21,608 nucleotides of DNA, taken from IMG/VR virus record IMGVR_UViG_3300043468_001441, positions 1 to 21,608 of that record. One strand, 5' to 3'. How positions within the stretch are numbered: the stretch's first letter is position 1; the number at the start of each line of letters is the position of its first letter. The notes below the pieces were generated by a model. The model searched no databases. It was not told where the DNA came from and saw only the letters and a list, made by a program, of their open reading frames with translations. Of the stretch, positions 1 to 6,112 are shown piece by piece. The stretch comes from a virus. Position numbers and translations under genes: made by a program.

Positions 1-614
1 TGTGTGCGGAGGCTCGTCGCCAGCGGAACCGCCACTCCCGAGTAGCTGGTCGAGGCGAAAGTCGCCACGGCGCGGGTGTAGCGGGTGCCGTCCTCGGCGA
101 TGTTGTAGAAATGCACCTCGGCATCCTCTTTCAACCAATCTGGGGCTTGAATCAGGAACTCCACCGTAGCGATCTCGCTGAAGAAGCCTGCTCCACGAGT
201 CCAGTGAACTTGACCGCCCGCTTCACGAACCTCGGCGGCGCTGTTGAGTAGGCGAGCCGGAGTCGATTCGCGCTCGTCGTATGGGATATTTTCCTGATAC
301 TGCTTCATCATCTGAATCGCGATCACCCGCATCGGCTCGCCCTTCTTTTTGTCTTTGGGGTCGAGTTGGCTGATCTGATGCTCCTTGTTGATGACCCAGC
401 AGCCCGGTGTGAAGTCGTTTCCGAGCACGCCGGTTTTGTTAACCAGATTGATGCGGGGGAGTTTGGTGTCACTCGCGCTCCAGTCTCCGACCAAGCCTTT
501 CTCGGCAAGGGCTGTGGTGGTCGTGATGTTTGCAAGGGCGTTGGCCTGTGGCTGCGTCGATGCTAATTGATTGGATTCTGTGGTTGTCGCTTCGTCGAAT
601 GATATAGTTGCCAT
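1..614 (-). CDS. Unrecognised early phage protein, N-terminal 204 residues (runs off left edge)
   Basis: An open frame without stops runs from the ATG at 614 to the left edge, so the C-terminus is missing. The first 35 or so residues are rich in Thr, Ala, Gln and Asn and are probably disordered. A folded-looking part follows, with phrases such as LPRINLVNKTG and PGCWVINKEHQIS, and later an aromatic beta-rich stretch. I do not recognise the family with confidence. It lies directly downstream of a helicase-nuclease gene, and in many phages the gene next to a DUF2800-type nuclease encodes an ssDNA-binding or replication accessory protein. That role is inferred from position only. The leader (615-645 read on the minus strand) is A/C-rich with no Shine-Dalgarno sequence. 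The start is chosen because it is the first ATG after that leader and gives a plausible MATISFDEA N-terminus. Confidence 0.75.
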   Translation of the reverse strand, partial: MATISFDEATTTESNQLASTQPQANALANITTTTALAEKGLVGDWSASDTKLPRINLVNKTGVLGNDFTPGCWVINKEHQISQLDPKDKKKGEPMRVIAIQMMKQYQENIPYDERESTPARLLNSAAEVREAGGQVHWTRGAGFFSEIATVEFLIQAPDWLKEDAEVHFYNIAEDGTRYTRAVATFASTSYSGVAVPLATSLRT

Positions 615-651
615 TATTTGTGGTTTTGTGGTTGTGGTTTTGTCTGGGGCG

Positions 652-681
652 CGGGGTTAGACTTATTAGGTTATTACCCCG
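652..681 (-). promoter_or_regulatory. Intercistronic inverted repeat holding one copy of the TAATAACC motif
   Basis: CGGGGT (652-657) and ACCCCG (676-681) form a perfect 6-base inverted repeat with an 18-base loop. The loop and right arm hold GGGGTAATAACCT on the minus strand (668-680). It lies just after the helicase-nuclease stop and about 55 bases before the next start. No T-run follows on the minus strand, so a regulator site or a processing hairpin fits better than a terminator. The motif is shared with several other gene starts in the window. Confidence 0.4.
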
Positions 682-682
682 T

Positions 683-3055
683 TCAATTATTTTTCGATTT
701 TTTTAAGAATACTATGGTGCCTTCGACTTTGGCCGCATTCGCGTCGATGAGTGAATCGCGCAAAGCTGCTTTAGCCTTAGCCATTTGCCCACGCTCGGCG
801 GTGCGGGAAACGGCCTTTTCAAGCTCGCCGATTTTTAACTTGGCGCAAGCAGCAAATGCTTCGGGAGTGATTTTATTTTTCACAACCTCCCATGCGGCTT
901 GCGGGTCAGTGATCTCAAAGCTGCTTGCTCGCTCGGCGAGTTCGTAGCCTGGGATTTCCACTCCCGAGAGCCGGAGTTCCAAAGCGCGGGCATCTACTTT
1001 TTCGGCCCATCCTTTGAGGATCGGAGCGAGACGCTTCGCCAGCGCGATCTTCTCGGGGTTGCTGATGAGTTCGGGATCGAACTCCGGCGGGAGAGCCAGT
1101 TCGTCGGGCTGGTATTTTTTCGCGATGGTCAGCGCCACTTCGTTGAGCTTGTGGCATTCGGCACGGTGGTTGCACCACGCGCAATGTTCCCCTGTCTGGT
1201 AGGAGGCTGGATCGTTGCGGCGAGCCGCTGCGACAATGGCGGCGACTTGCGCGGAGAGCCGCTCGTAGTCTGCCTCGCGAGTCCACTCCACCACATCAAT
1301 GATGCCTTGGAACGGGAGCAGAACATGAACCTTGAGCGTCTTGACCTCGGGATGCGCGTCGAAGATTCCAACGCCATAGGCCCAGAATTGAGGCGAATCC
1401 GCCTCGTATTTACCCCACGCGAATTTGTAGTCCACCAACTCGGCACTCGTGCCGTGGAGCATCACATGGTCGATGTGTCCAAACTGATCCTGCACGATGT
1501 AGCGGCGCTCGCGGATGTCGGTGATCTTTTCCGAAATTCCTTCGCGGAGTTTAGTGAGATACGCGAGACACAGCCCCGCACATTTGCGGAGAAACTCGTC
1601 ATCGGGCGGGATGAGATCGAGGTTTTGTTTCTCGACAGCCTCGTGTCCCAGTGTGCCTCTGTCGGCGGCGGTGGTGTCTCGGGTGTTATCGTTGCGGAAG
1701 CCTGGGCATTTCGCTTTCTCTTTGAGCGAGCTTGGCGAGTGTTCCGCATGGGCTCTCTCGGTATGGAGCGACACCTCGGCGATGTCGCGGGGTTGTTCTT
1801 CTGGTTTCATAATTCCGTCGTTTAGGATTTTTGTGTTTTCGCGTTTGTGTTCTGTCAGGGAGAGAGCGGCGACCTCGATGGTGCCCGGAACGAAGAGGCG
1901 GAGCGCGAGAGCACGGTTCTTTGCTCCCACGCGCCGAATGCGCCCGATGGCTTGTTCCTCGGCGACGCCTGAAAATTGAGGGCAGAGTAGCGCCGTGCGT
2001 GGCGCATCGCCACGAGTGTCGTGGAGGTCGATGGACTGCCCGCCCGCGCCGATTTGGACGATCAGACAGCGGAGGACATTGGCTTGAAATTTGTCGCGAC
2101 TCGCCTGCCGGTGTTCGGTCTTTTCGCGCCCGTCGATCACTTCTGCCATGTCCCCAAGAAGCGATTTGGCGCTGTCGATTGAGGCGTGGAAGTTGAGAAA
2201 TAAAACAACGCTCCCGCCCTCGGCAACGATCTCTTTGGCCCGCTCCACGATCGAGGGCGTCTTGATGAGTTCGATCGCTTGGCGTTGACGCAAGTTCTTG
2301 ACCGCGCCGATGTCCTCTTGGTCGGTCATTTCTTCGTAGAGCTTTTTGATTTCGGCCCGTTCTTCCGAGGACAGATGAATCGGTTCGTCCGCGAGCGTCA
2401 GGTCGGGAAGCTCCTCGCGAAGCACCTCGGCGGGCGTCCGGTTCCCACGGCATCCGAAAATGGATTCGTGGAGGCGTTGCATCCGCAGTTTGTTTTCGAG
2501 AGATTTCGGGTTCCAATCCAGCCCGCCCCAGCGCCCGTCTTCCGCCCCCATCTGCTTTGCCCAAGACCAAAACGCCCTAGGGTGGAACAGATCGAGCTTC
2601 GCTCCGATTGCTTTCATCTTGAGCGGGGATTCCGCCGCCGAGGCAGACAGCATCAGCGTCCGGTAGGGAGCGCACTCCAGCATTTTCCCGTTTTGGCTTT
2701 TAAGCCCGCTGAACATGTGAACTTCATCGACGATGAGGAGAAGGGTCTCGGGAACCCACTTGAACGCCTTTCCCGCTTTCTTCACCCAGGGCGTGTTGCC
2801 TGCCCGCAGCTTCTCGGGGTTCTCTACAAAAATCGGCTCGATGCCGAACTCCGCAATCGTCGCCCGCCATTTCTCTTTCACGCTCTTTGGACAGATGACT
2901 CCCACCGGCAGCGCCATTCTGCGAGCCACTTCGCAGGCGATGATTGTTTTTCCCCCGCCGCATTCGGTTGCCTCCAAAGAAGCCCCCACACGGTCGAGTG
3001 CGGTCATGTTGACCAGCACCGCCGATTGTTGAAACGGATAGAGCGAGTATTTCAC
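683..3055 (-). CDS. SF2/SNF2-like helicase fused to a Cas4/AddB-like Fe-S RecB-family nuclease (790 aa)
   Basis: The N-terminal half (about 1-410) is a superfamily 2 helicase. It has an N-terminal YPFQQSAV element, Walker A ECGGGKT (31-37, Lys36), DEVH (110-113), an SAS motif III (137-139), motif V QIGAGGQSIDL (334-344) and motif VI QAIGRIRRVG (368-377). The C-terminal part (about 435-680) is a PD-(D/E)XK nuclease of the RecB/Cas4/DUF2800 type. It has His471, Asp529 in GHIDHV, the VDYK pair Asp542/Lys544, a QxxxY motif (Gln556, Tyr560) and four cysteines (450, 625, 628, 634) placed as in AddB/Cas4 [4Fe-4S] nucleases. It probably resects or unwinds DNA during phage replication or recombination. 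The start is GTG at 3055, overlapping the upstream stop as GTGA. In phages these two activities are usually separate genes; here they are one frame. The family assignment is firm, the exact role is inferred. Confidence 0.9.
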   Translation of the reverse strand: MKYSLYPFQQSAVLVNMTALDRVGASLEATECGGGKTIIACEVARRMALPVGVICPKSVKEKWRATIAEFGIEPIFVENPEKLRAGNTPWVKKAGKAFKWVPETLLLIVDEVHMFSGLKSQNGKMLECAPYRTLMLSASAAESPLKMKAIGAKLDLFHPRAFWSWAKQMGAEDGRWGGLDWNPKSLENKLRMQRLHESIFGCRGNRTPAEVLREELPDLTLADEPIHLSSEERAEIKKLYEEMTDQEDIGAVKNLRQRQAIELIKTPSIVERAKEIVAEGGSVVLFLNFHASIDSAKSLLGDMAEVIDGREKTEHRQASRDKFQANVLRCLIVQIGAGGQSIDLHDTRGDAPRTALLCPQFSGVAEEQAIGRIRRVGAKNRALALRLFVPGTIEVAALSLTEHKRENTKILNDGIMKPEEQPRDIAEVSLHTERAHAEHSPSSLKEKAKCPGFRNDNTRDTTAADRGTLGHEAVEKQNLDLIPPDDEFLRKCAGLCLAYLTKLREGISEKITDIRERRYIVQDQFGHIDHVMLHGTSAELVDYKFAWGKYEADSPQFWAYGVGIFDAHPEVKTLKVHVLLPFQGIIDVVEWTREADYERLSAQVAAIVAAARRNDPASYQTGEHCAWCNHRAECHKLNEVALTIAKKYQPDELALPPEFDPELISNPEKIALAKRLAPILKGWAEKVDARALELRLSGVEIPGYELAERASSFEITDPQAAWEVVKNKITPEAFAACAKLKIGELEKAVSRTAERGQMAKAKAALRDSLIDANAAKVEGTIVFLKKSKNN

Positions 3056-3336
3056 TCCGTCTCGAAGCCCGCGATTTGGGCCGAGCAGCGGGCATAGCCC
3101 GCAATATCAACATAGGAATCCCGAGTCGGGGTGTAAACGGCTCGGGCAATCTTGAGGAGAATCATCAGGTGCGCGACATCTAGCGCCGTGAGTTCCGCAT
3201 TCGGGTCTTTGCGCGATTGAATATAGGCGTTCCAGATGCGAGCAATCCGCTCGTGGTTGGGAGTCGCCTTGTCATAGTCGCGGCGGCGGTCTCCGGTCGT
3301 CACCGCGAGCGCCGTGTCGAGAATCGAGTCGCTCAT
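3052..3336 (-). CDS. DUF6378-type phage protein (94 aa)
   Basis: The protein has the hallmark order of this small phage family: a GDRRRDYDKATPNHERIARIWN stretch near residue 15-36, then LTALDVAHLMILLKIAR, then RDSYVDIAGYA near residue 73-83. The fold is all-helical and resembles MazG-like pyrophosphohydrolase relatives, but no biochemical role is established to my knowledge and I do not assign one. It is translationally coupled on both sides: its ATG overlaps the stop of the PD-(D/E)XK gene (ATGA) and its stop overlaps the helicase GTG. This position suggests it belongs to the replication/nucleotide group of the leftward operon. Confidence 0.8.
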   Translation of the reverse strand: MSDSILDTALAVTTGDRRRDYDKATPNHERIARIWNAYIQSRKDPNAELTALDVAHLMILLKIARAVYTPTRDSYVDIAGYARCSAQIAGFETE

Positions 3337-3671
3337 TTGACTAGAGACGATTCACGAACGATTCCGACGAAATCCTCGGCACGGATCACGACGATCCATT
3401 CGTGGTCGTTGCGTTTGTGGAATACGGTGGGGATTTTCCCCTCCTTTGCGTCCCGCACGGCTTGTTCGAGCCACACATAGGGGTTCCCCGCCTCGACCCG
3501 TTTGCACTCGATGTGGAGCGGCAATGAATCGCATACCACATCGGATTCCGTTAGGCCGAATTTCCCTTGCGAGAACTGAACCCCCCGTTTGGCGGGGAAC
3601 CCCTGGTCCGTCAGAAATTTGGCAAGCTCGCGCTCGCCCCGTGCGCCCTTGGCGCGTGAGTTGATTTTCAT
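3333..3671 (-). CDS. PD-(D/E)XK endonuclease, Hjc-like (112 aa)
   Basis: A small nuclease of the Holliday-junction-resolvase-like PD-(D/E)XK group found in many phages. KGARGERELAKFL (8-20) supplies the conserved early Glu. GLTESDVVCDSLPLHIECKRVE (about 40-61) supplies the metal-binding Asp and the E-x-K pair. WLEQAVRDAKEGKIPTVFHKRN follows and matches the conserved Q and basic elements downstream. Length (112 aa) is typical. It probably cleaves branched or recombination DNA. It could equally act as a replication-associated nuclease, as specificity cannot be read from the sequence. The start overlaps the upstream stop (ATGA at 3668-3671), supporting coupling in the leftward operon. Confidence 0.85.
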   Translation of the reverse strand: MKINSRAKGARGERELAKFLTDQGFPAKRGVQFSQGKFGLTESDVVCDSLPLHIECKRVEAGNPYVWLEQAVRDAKEGKIPTVFHKRNDHEWIVVIRAEDFVGIVRESSLVK

Positions 3672-3967
3672 AAATCGAGTAGCGTCCTCCCAGTGGCCCA
3701 GCGGGTGAGTTCCCCCTCGAAGTAAACGAATTTTTTCGGGCCGAGTTTTTTGTGGGGCAGGTTCATATTTTCACGCCAGTAGGCCAGATTGTTGCGTCCC
3801 ACCTCGCGCCCGAGGATTTCGGAGAGTCGTTTGGTGGCGGCTTTGGCTTCGTAGGCTTGCTTGGGGTCACGGTTGCTGGAGACGGCTTCCCGCACCTCCA
3901 GCCGGATTTTTCCCTCACCCAACGCAGTCGCCGTGTAGGCACTGCACTCAAGGATCATTGTCGTCAT
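3668..3967 (-). CDS. Small winged-HTH protein, AlpA/excisionase-like (99 aa)
   Basis: The C-terminal half carries a helix-turn-helix pattern seen in MerR/AlpA/Xis-type proteins: a helical stretch KRLSEILGREVGRNNLAYW, then MNLPHKKLGPKKFVYFEGELTRWA, where a Pro-containing turn, a Gly-basic hairpin and a final E-L-x-x-W recall the wing and last helix of excisionases. The N-terminal half is short and unplaced. It could be the excisionase partner of the integrase or an early regulator; the sequence cannot separate these. The start at 3967 is chosen because it follows a GGTGTAATAACCTAAT element by a few bases. It is separated from the RHH gene stop by only 9 bases and overlaps the next gene by 4. 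Confidence 0.6.
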   Translation of the reverse strand: MTTMILECSAYTATALGEGKIRLEVREAVSSNRDPKQAYEAKAATKRLSEILGREVGRNNLAYWRENMNLPHKKLGPKKFVYFEGELTRWATGRTLLDL

Positions 3968-3970
3968 ATT

Positions 3971-3985
3971 AGGTTATTACACCCC
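3971..3985 (-). promoter_or_regulatory. GGTGTAATAACCT motif just before the HTH gene
   Basis: Read on the minus strand this is GGGGTGTAATAACCT, followed by AAT and the ATG at 3967. It contains the TAA stop of the upstream RHH gene (3977-3979). The same core, TGTAATAA followed by ACC, precedes other genes on both strands. No canonical -35 sits at the right distance. A protein-binding or translation-related role is as likely as a promoter. Confidence 0.45.
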
Positions 3986-4126
3986 AAGAAACTTTCGGAG
4001 GGCTTCACGAATAATTTCAGAGATGGATTTGCCCGTCCTTTCCCTCTCCTTAGCCAAACCTTTTTCAAGGTCTGGCGAGGAGGGGAATGAACGAATCAGC
4101 TTAGGATTCGAGTTTTTCGGCATCAT
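3977..4126 (-). CDS. Ribbon-helix-helix regulator, about 49 aa
   Basis: From the ATGATG at 4126/4123 the protein reads as one RHH domain. A beta strand (KLIRSFPSS) is followed by two helices, DLEKGLAKERERTG and SISEIIREALRKFLGV, with the S-I-S-E helix cap typical of CopG/Arc-type proteins. Longer in-frame starts exist upstream, but those residues lie inside the neighbouring gene and look unnatural. This start therefore gives a 26-base overlap with the preceding RHH-like gene in another frame, implying coupled translation. It probably binds DNA as a dimer. Natural operator candidates are the AATAACC or TTGTCC sites in this window, but no link is shown by sequence. Confidence 0.7.
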   Translation of the reverse strand: MMPKNSNPKLIRSFPSSPDLEKGLAKERERTGKSISEIIREALRKFLGV

Positions 4127-4277
4127 CAATTCCGAGCAACTCAGGGTCCTCGACGGCACTTTTGACAGCGTCGCGTAGCAGTTTCAGCGCCACTTCTTCT
4201 GGCGAATCGCTACTTATTGCGGCAAGCACATTGAGCGTTGCGGCAAGGGTTGGTTCGAGGGTTATGGTGAGTTGCAT
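4101..4277 (-). CDS. Short RHH/VapB-like protein (58 aa)
   Basis: A 58-codon frame starts at ATG 4277 and ends at TAA 4101. The N-terminus MQLTITLEPTL is a single beta strand. It is followed by a helix AATLNVLAAISS, a turn SPEEV, a second helix ALKLLRDAVKSAVED and an acidic tail GIDDAEKLES. This strand-helix-helix pattern matches small RHH antitoxin/regulator proteins. The ATG follows an element with GTAGTAATAACC (4301-4312) and GATAACTCC, the same kind of site seen before other phage genes. Its 3' end overlaps the next RHH gene by 26 bases out of frame. No toxin gene is adjacent, so a regulator role is more likely than an antitoxin. Confidence 0.65.
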   Translation of the reverse strand: MQLTITLEPTLAATLNVLAAISSDSPEEVALKLLRDAVKSAVEDPELLGIDDAEKLES

Positions 4278-4300
4278 ATTACGGAGTTATCTTTTTTGTT

Positions 4301-4312
4301 GGTTATTACTAC
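4301..4312 (-). promoter_or_regulatory. GTAGTAATAACC motif upstream of the 58-aa RHH gene
   Basis: On the minus strand GTAGTAATAACC is followed 10 bases later by GATAACTCC and then the ATG at 4277. This two-part layout (TAATAACC, short spacer, ATAACxCC) repeats the arrangement at 5954-5986 and resembles 7932-7952. The 74 bases between the two RHH genes hold nothing else I can identify. Confidence 0.4.
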
Positions 4313-4351
4313 GGGGTTTTATTTTTGTTCTGGGGAGAACGGGTTAGTGAG

Positions 4352-4642
4352 CTATCGGGCGAATCGCTTCTGGAGGTTTTTGGCGAGTTCCAGAATCTCG
4401 GGGTCTAGTGTCTCCTTGGCCCGCTGCTTCGGCGTATCGGATTGCTTTTCGCGGGATTTTTTGGCTTGGGAGAGGAAAACTCCAGATGGGTCTTCTTTTT
4501 TCAGGAGGTCTTCAGTGGCGACGCGCATGAGGGCGCTGATCGAAACACCTTTATAGACTGCCATTATTTTAAGAGCCTTGTGGACATCGCTGCTTTCGAC
4601 ATACGACACCCGTTCGGTTCCTTCTTTGAGTTGATTCGGCAT
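4352..4642 (-). CDS. Ribbon-helix-helix DNA-binding protein with basic C-terminal tail (96 aa)
   Basis: Residues about 8-45 form an RHH domain. A strand RVSYVESS is followed by helix DVHKALKIMAVYKG, turn VSISAL and helix MRVATEDLLKKED. The remaining 50 residues are charged (SREKQSDTPKQRAKE, ILELAKNLQKRF) and may form a helix for oligomerisation. A longer frame begins at 4687, but those extra residues would translate the A/C-rich leader, so the ATG at 4642 is preferred. It is the first gene downstream of the integrase in the leftward direction, and a perfect AATAACCT/AGGTTATT inverted repeat lies 60 bases upstream. This suggests autoregulation, but that is inference. Confidence 0.75.
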   Translation of the reverse strand: MPNQLKEGTERVSYVESSDVHKALKIMAVYKGVSISALMRVATEDLLKKEDPSGVFLSQAKKSREKQSDTPKQRAKETLDPEILELAKNLQKRFAR

Positions 4643-4691
4643 ATATTTATTTTGGTTTCTTTTGTTGCTGGTGAGGCAACCGCCCAAATTT

Positions 4692-5894
4692 TCACCAAGT
4701 TAATAACCTGTCAAGGTTATTTTTCTTAGCGAACTCTCGGACGGCCTCCGGGGTTATGGAAAACCACAACTCGGCGGCAGAGCGTGAGACAAGGGCTTTG
4801 TAATTTTCGTTCAAAATTTTTGGAGAATTTCCTGCGATGTCCGCCGTCATGGCCGAATTTCGATGGAGCGCGAGGTGGTAGCTGCAAAACGAATGGCGCA
4901 GGGCGTTGTTCTTGAGCGTGAGCCCGAGTTGTTTCAACACATCTTCACTCGGAGCGTTGGTGCGACTCATCGGAAAGATCGGCCCTTCCTTGTAGAACTC
5001 TTTCAGCCATGCCATCAGCGCATCGCCGATCTCCAGTGTCCGCCCCGCCCCCGTCTTGGTGATCTCGGGTCCGAGACGGATCATGCGCTCGTCGAAGAGA
5101 ATTTCATTCTCGGTTAATTTTCGGTTGGAAGCCTCCGAGCGCCGTGAGCCCCCAAAAGCCATGACTGCGAGATATGGCAGGTAGCGGCGATCGTGAGCGA
5201 TGAAGAGCTTCATCAATTCCTCTGGTGTGTAGATTTCCGGCGTGGTGTGGCGGACCTTCCCAAACTCCGCCTCCACTTCGCTGTTGCTCTCCGAGATAAA
5301 GCGGCGCTTGCGGGCGAAGCGCAGAATGGCGGAAAGCGTGCCGAAAAGATTTTTGCGCGTGCGGTCTTCGTATTTCGAGTTCGTCAGGTAATCGAGATAT
5401 TCCTCTGGCGGGATCGTGTTGATGAACCGCGACCCGAAGCGGCCTACCCAAAAATTTTTGTGGTGGCGAAGCGTCTCGTAATACCGGCGCGAGAGCTTCC
5501 GCTGAACCGCCCGTTCGTAGAACATGTCATAGACCTCGATAAATGTTTTCGGGTTGAGGTCGGTGAACTCGTGATATTTCAGGTAGAAGTCCACCGCTGT
5601 ATGGAGCGGCACCGACCCCATTCGGCGTTGGCACTCGGTCAGGTAGGTGAGGTCGGCCCCCGCCACTCTAGTCGCCGCCCCGTCCGCGTTGACGAGGTTT
5701 TTCAAAATCCGATCTGCCTCCAGCATGGCGGCAGTCTCGTCGTTGAACGCGCGGTTGAATCCTTTCCTTCCGACCTTCCACGAAATCCGATGTGTCGTGT
5801 ATTTCCCGCGTTGAAGTTTTGCGATCCTCACGCGGACATGACCGCAGCGAAGGTAGCTCGTCTTATCGTCAATTTTTTCAGTTTTAGGCTTCAT
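4692..5894 (-). CDS. int: Tyrosine recombinase / phage integrase (400 aa)
   Basis: Phage-type tyrosine integrase of normal length. An N-terminal arm-binding-like region spans about 1-90 and a core-binding SAM-like domain about 95-200 (VDFYLKYHEF to RFARKRRFI). The catalytic domain is about 215-385. Visible catalytic elements are Arg251 in GGSRRSE, Lys280 in ITKTG, Arg333 in NALRHSFCSYH and Tyr365 in LNENYKAL. Two positions usually His are Asn: Asn330 (HxxR box) and Asn356 (AGNSP box). I recall this variant from integrases of Verrucomicrobia and relatives, so it need not mean inactivity. The gene faces left from the control region that contains the candidate attP. The leader between ATG and the first TTGTCC palindrome is A/C-rich without a Shine-Dalgarno. 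Confidence 0.93.
   Translation of the reverse strand: MKPKTEKIDDKTSYLRCGHVRVRIAKLQRGKYTTHRISWKVGRKGFNRAFNDETAAMLEADRILKNLVNADGAATRVAGADLTYLTECQRRMGSVPLHTAVDFYLKYHEFTDLNPKTFIEVYDMFYERAVQRKLSRRYYETLRHHKNFWVGRFGSRFINTIPPEEYLDYLTNSKYEDRTRKNLFGTLSAILRFARKRRFISESNSEVEAEFGKVRHTTPEIYTPEELMKLFIAHDRRYLPYLAVMAFGGSRRSEASNRKLTENEILFDERMIRLGPEITKTGAGRTLEIGDALMAWLKEFYKEGPIFPMSRTNAPSEDVLKQLGLTLKNNALRHSFCSYHLALHRNSAMTADIAGNSPKILNENYKALVSRSAAELWFSITPEAVREFAKKNNLDRLLTW
4702..4721. repeat. Perfect 8-bp inverted repeat of the AATAACCT motif inside the integrase 3' end
   Basis: AATAACCT (4702-4709), a GTCA loop and AGGTTATT (4714-4721) form a perfect palindrome. It encodes the last residues of the integrase (NLDRLL region) and lies 60 bases upstream of the next RHH gene. 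Five Ts follow on the plus strand, but no plus-strand gene ends here. I therefore favour a dimer-binding operator over a terminator. Confidence 0.5.
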
Positions 5895-5918
5895 GGTTTT
5901 GTTTGGTTCGGTGTTGGT

Positions 5919-5944
5919 TTTTGTCCTGAAAAGTTAGGACAAAA
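5919..5944. promoter_or_regulatory. Candidate operator A, TTTTGTCCT-N8-AGGACAAAA
   Basis: A perfect 9-base inverted repeat with an 8-base spacer, located 25-50 bases upstream of the integrase ATG. It would place a bound dimer over the start of the leftward transcript. The half-site TTGTCC recurs twice more in the same intergenic region and makes a repressor or activator site likely. Confidence 0.55.
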
Positions 5945-5953
5945 TGGTGACAA

Positions 5954-5986
5954 AGGTGTAATAACCTTGCAAGAAGATAATAACCC
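5954..5986 (+). promoter_or_regulatory. Double TAATAACC motif in the divergent region
   Basis: AGGTGTAATAACCT (5954-5967) is followed by GATAATAACCC (5976-5986) with an 8-base spacer that contains TTGCAAG. It is the most complete copy of the motif found before genes at 3967, 4277, 7954 and 9817. It sits between operators A and B, so it may serve the leftward early promoter or act as a second regulator site. Confidence 0.45.
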
Positions 5987-6029
5987 GACGGCGAAAAACC
6001 CGTAGGTTTGCGTAGAGAGAGGGGGTTCA

Positions 6030-6052
6030 TTGTCCGCAGAAATTTTGGACAA
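6030..6052. promoter_or_regulatory. Candidate operator B, TTGTCC-N11-GGACAA
   Basis: An inverted repeat of the same half-site as operator A, with an 11-base spacer (A has 10 bases between the six-base half-sites). The right half, GGACAAAAAGG, closely resembles GGACAAAATGG in operator A. It abuts the tRNA-like attP candidate. Confidence 0.45.
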
Positions 6053-6055
6053 AAA

Positions 6056-6080
6056 GGGGCAGCGCCTACGGGATTCGAAT
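6056..6080 (-). other. Candidate attP: tRNA 3'-end-like sequence (T-loop to acceptor stem)
   Basis: Read on the minus strand the stretch gives a T-loop TTCGAAT, a 3' T-stem strand CCCGT, an acceptor 3' strand AGGCGCT, a G at the discriminator position and then CC. This is the layout of the last 25 bases of a tRNA gene. The 5' T-stem strand that should precede it only partly matches (ACGCA where ACGGG would pair), and no D-arm, anticodon arm or 5' acceptor strand is present, so it is a fragment. Phage integrases commonly use tRNA 3' ends, and this lies 160 bases upstream of the integrase start. Comparison with a host tRNA would settle it. Confidence 0.6.
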
Positions 6081-6093
6081 GCGTTACGGATTT

Positions 6094-6112
6094 TGTAATA
6101 ACTTGTATAAAT
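6094..6112 (+). promoter_or_regulatory. TGTAATAAC/TATAAAT element upstream of terminase
   Basis: TGTAATAAC (6094-6102) is followed three bases later by TATAAAT, a layout like the TGTAATAA/TATAACC elements before the genes at 7954 and 9817. It lies about 60 bases upstream of the terminase ATG. TATAAA is a fair -10 hexamer. The upstream TTACGG at 16 bases is a poor -35. Confidence 0.35.

Noticed and set aside
899-1825. 308-codon open frame on the plus strand, with another of 272 codons at 2279-3097
   Set aside because: Both are antisense shadows of the helicase-nuclease gene, which has complete family motifs. They show no recognisable domains and no translation signals.
4643-4687. Upstream start extending the 96-residue RHH protein by 15 residues
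   Set aside because: The extra codons are the A/C-rich leader and show no protein-like pattern.
4702-4724. Rho-independent terminator (hairpin plus five Ts on the plus strand)
   Set aside because: No plus-strand gene ends here, the stem is AT-rich, and the repeat consists of the motif found at other gene starts.
5193-6005. 270-codon plus-strand frame
   Set aside because: It is antisense to the integrase 5' half and runs into the control region. The integrase has clear catalytic motifs, while this frame has none.
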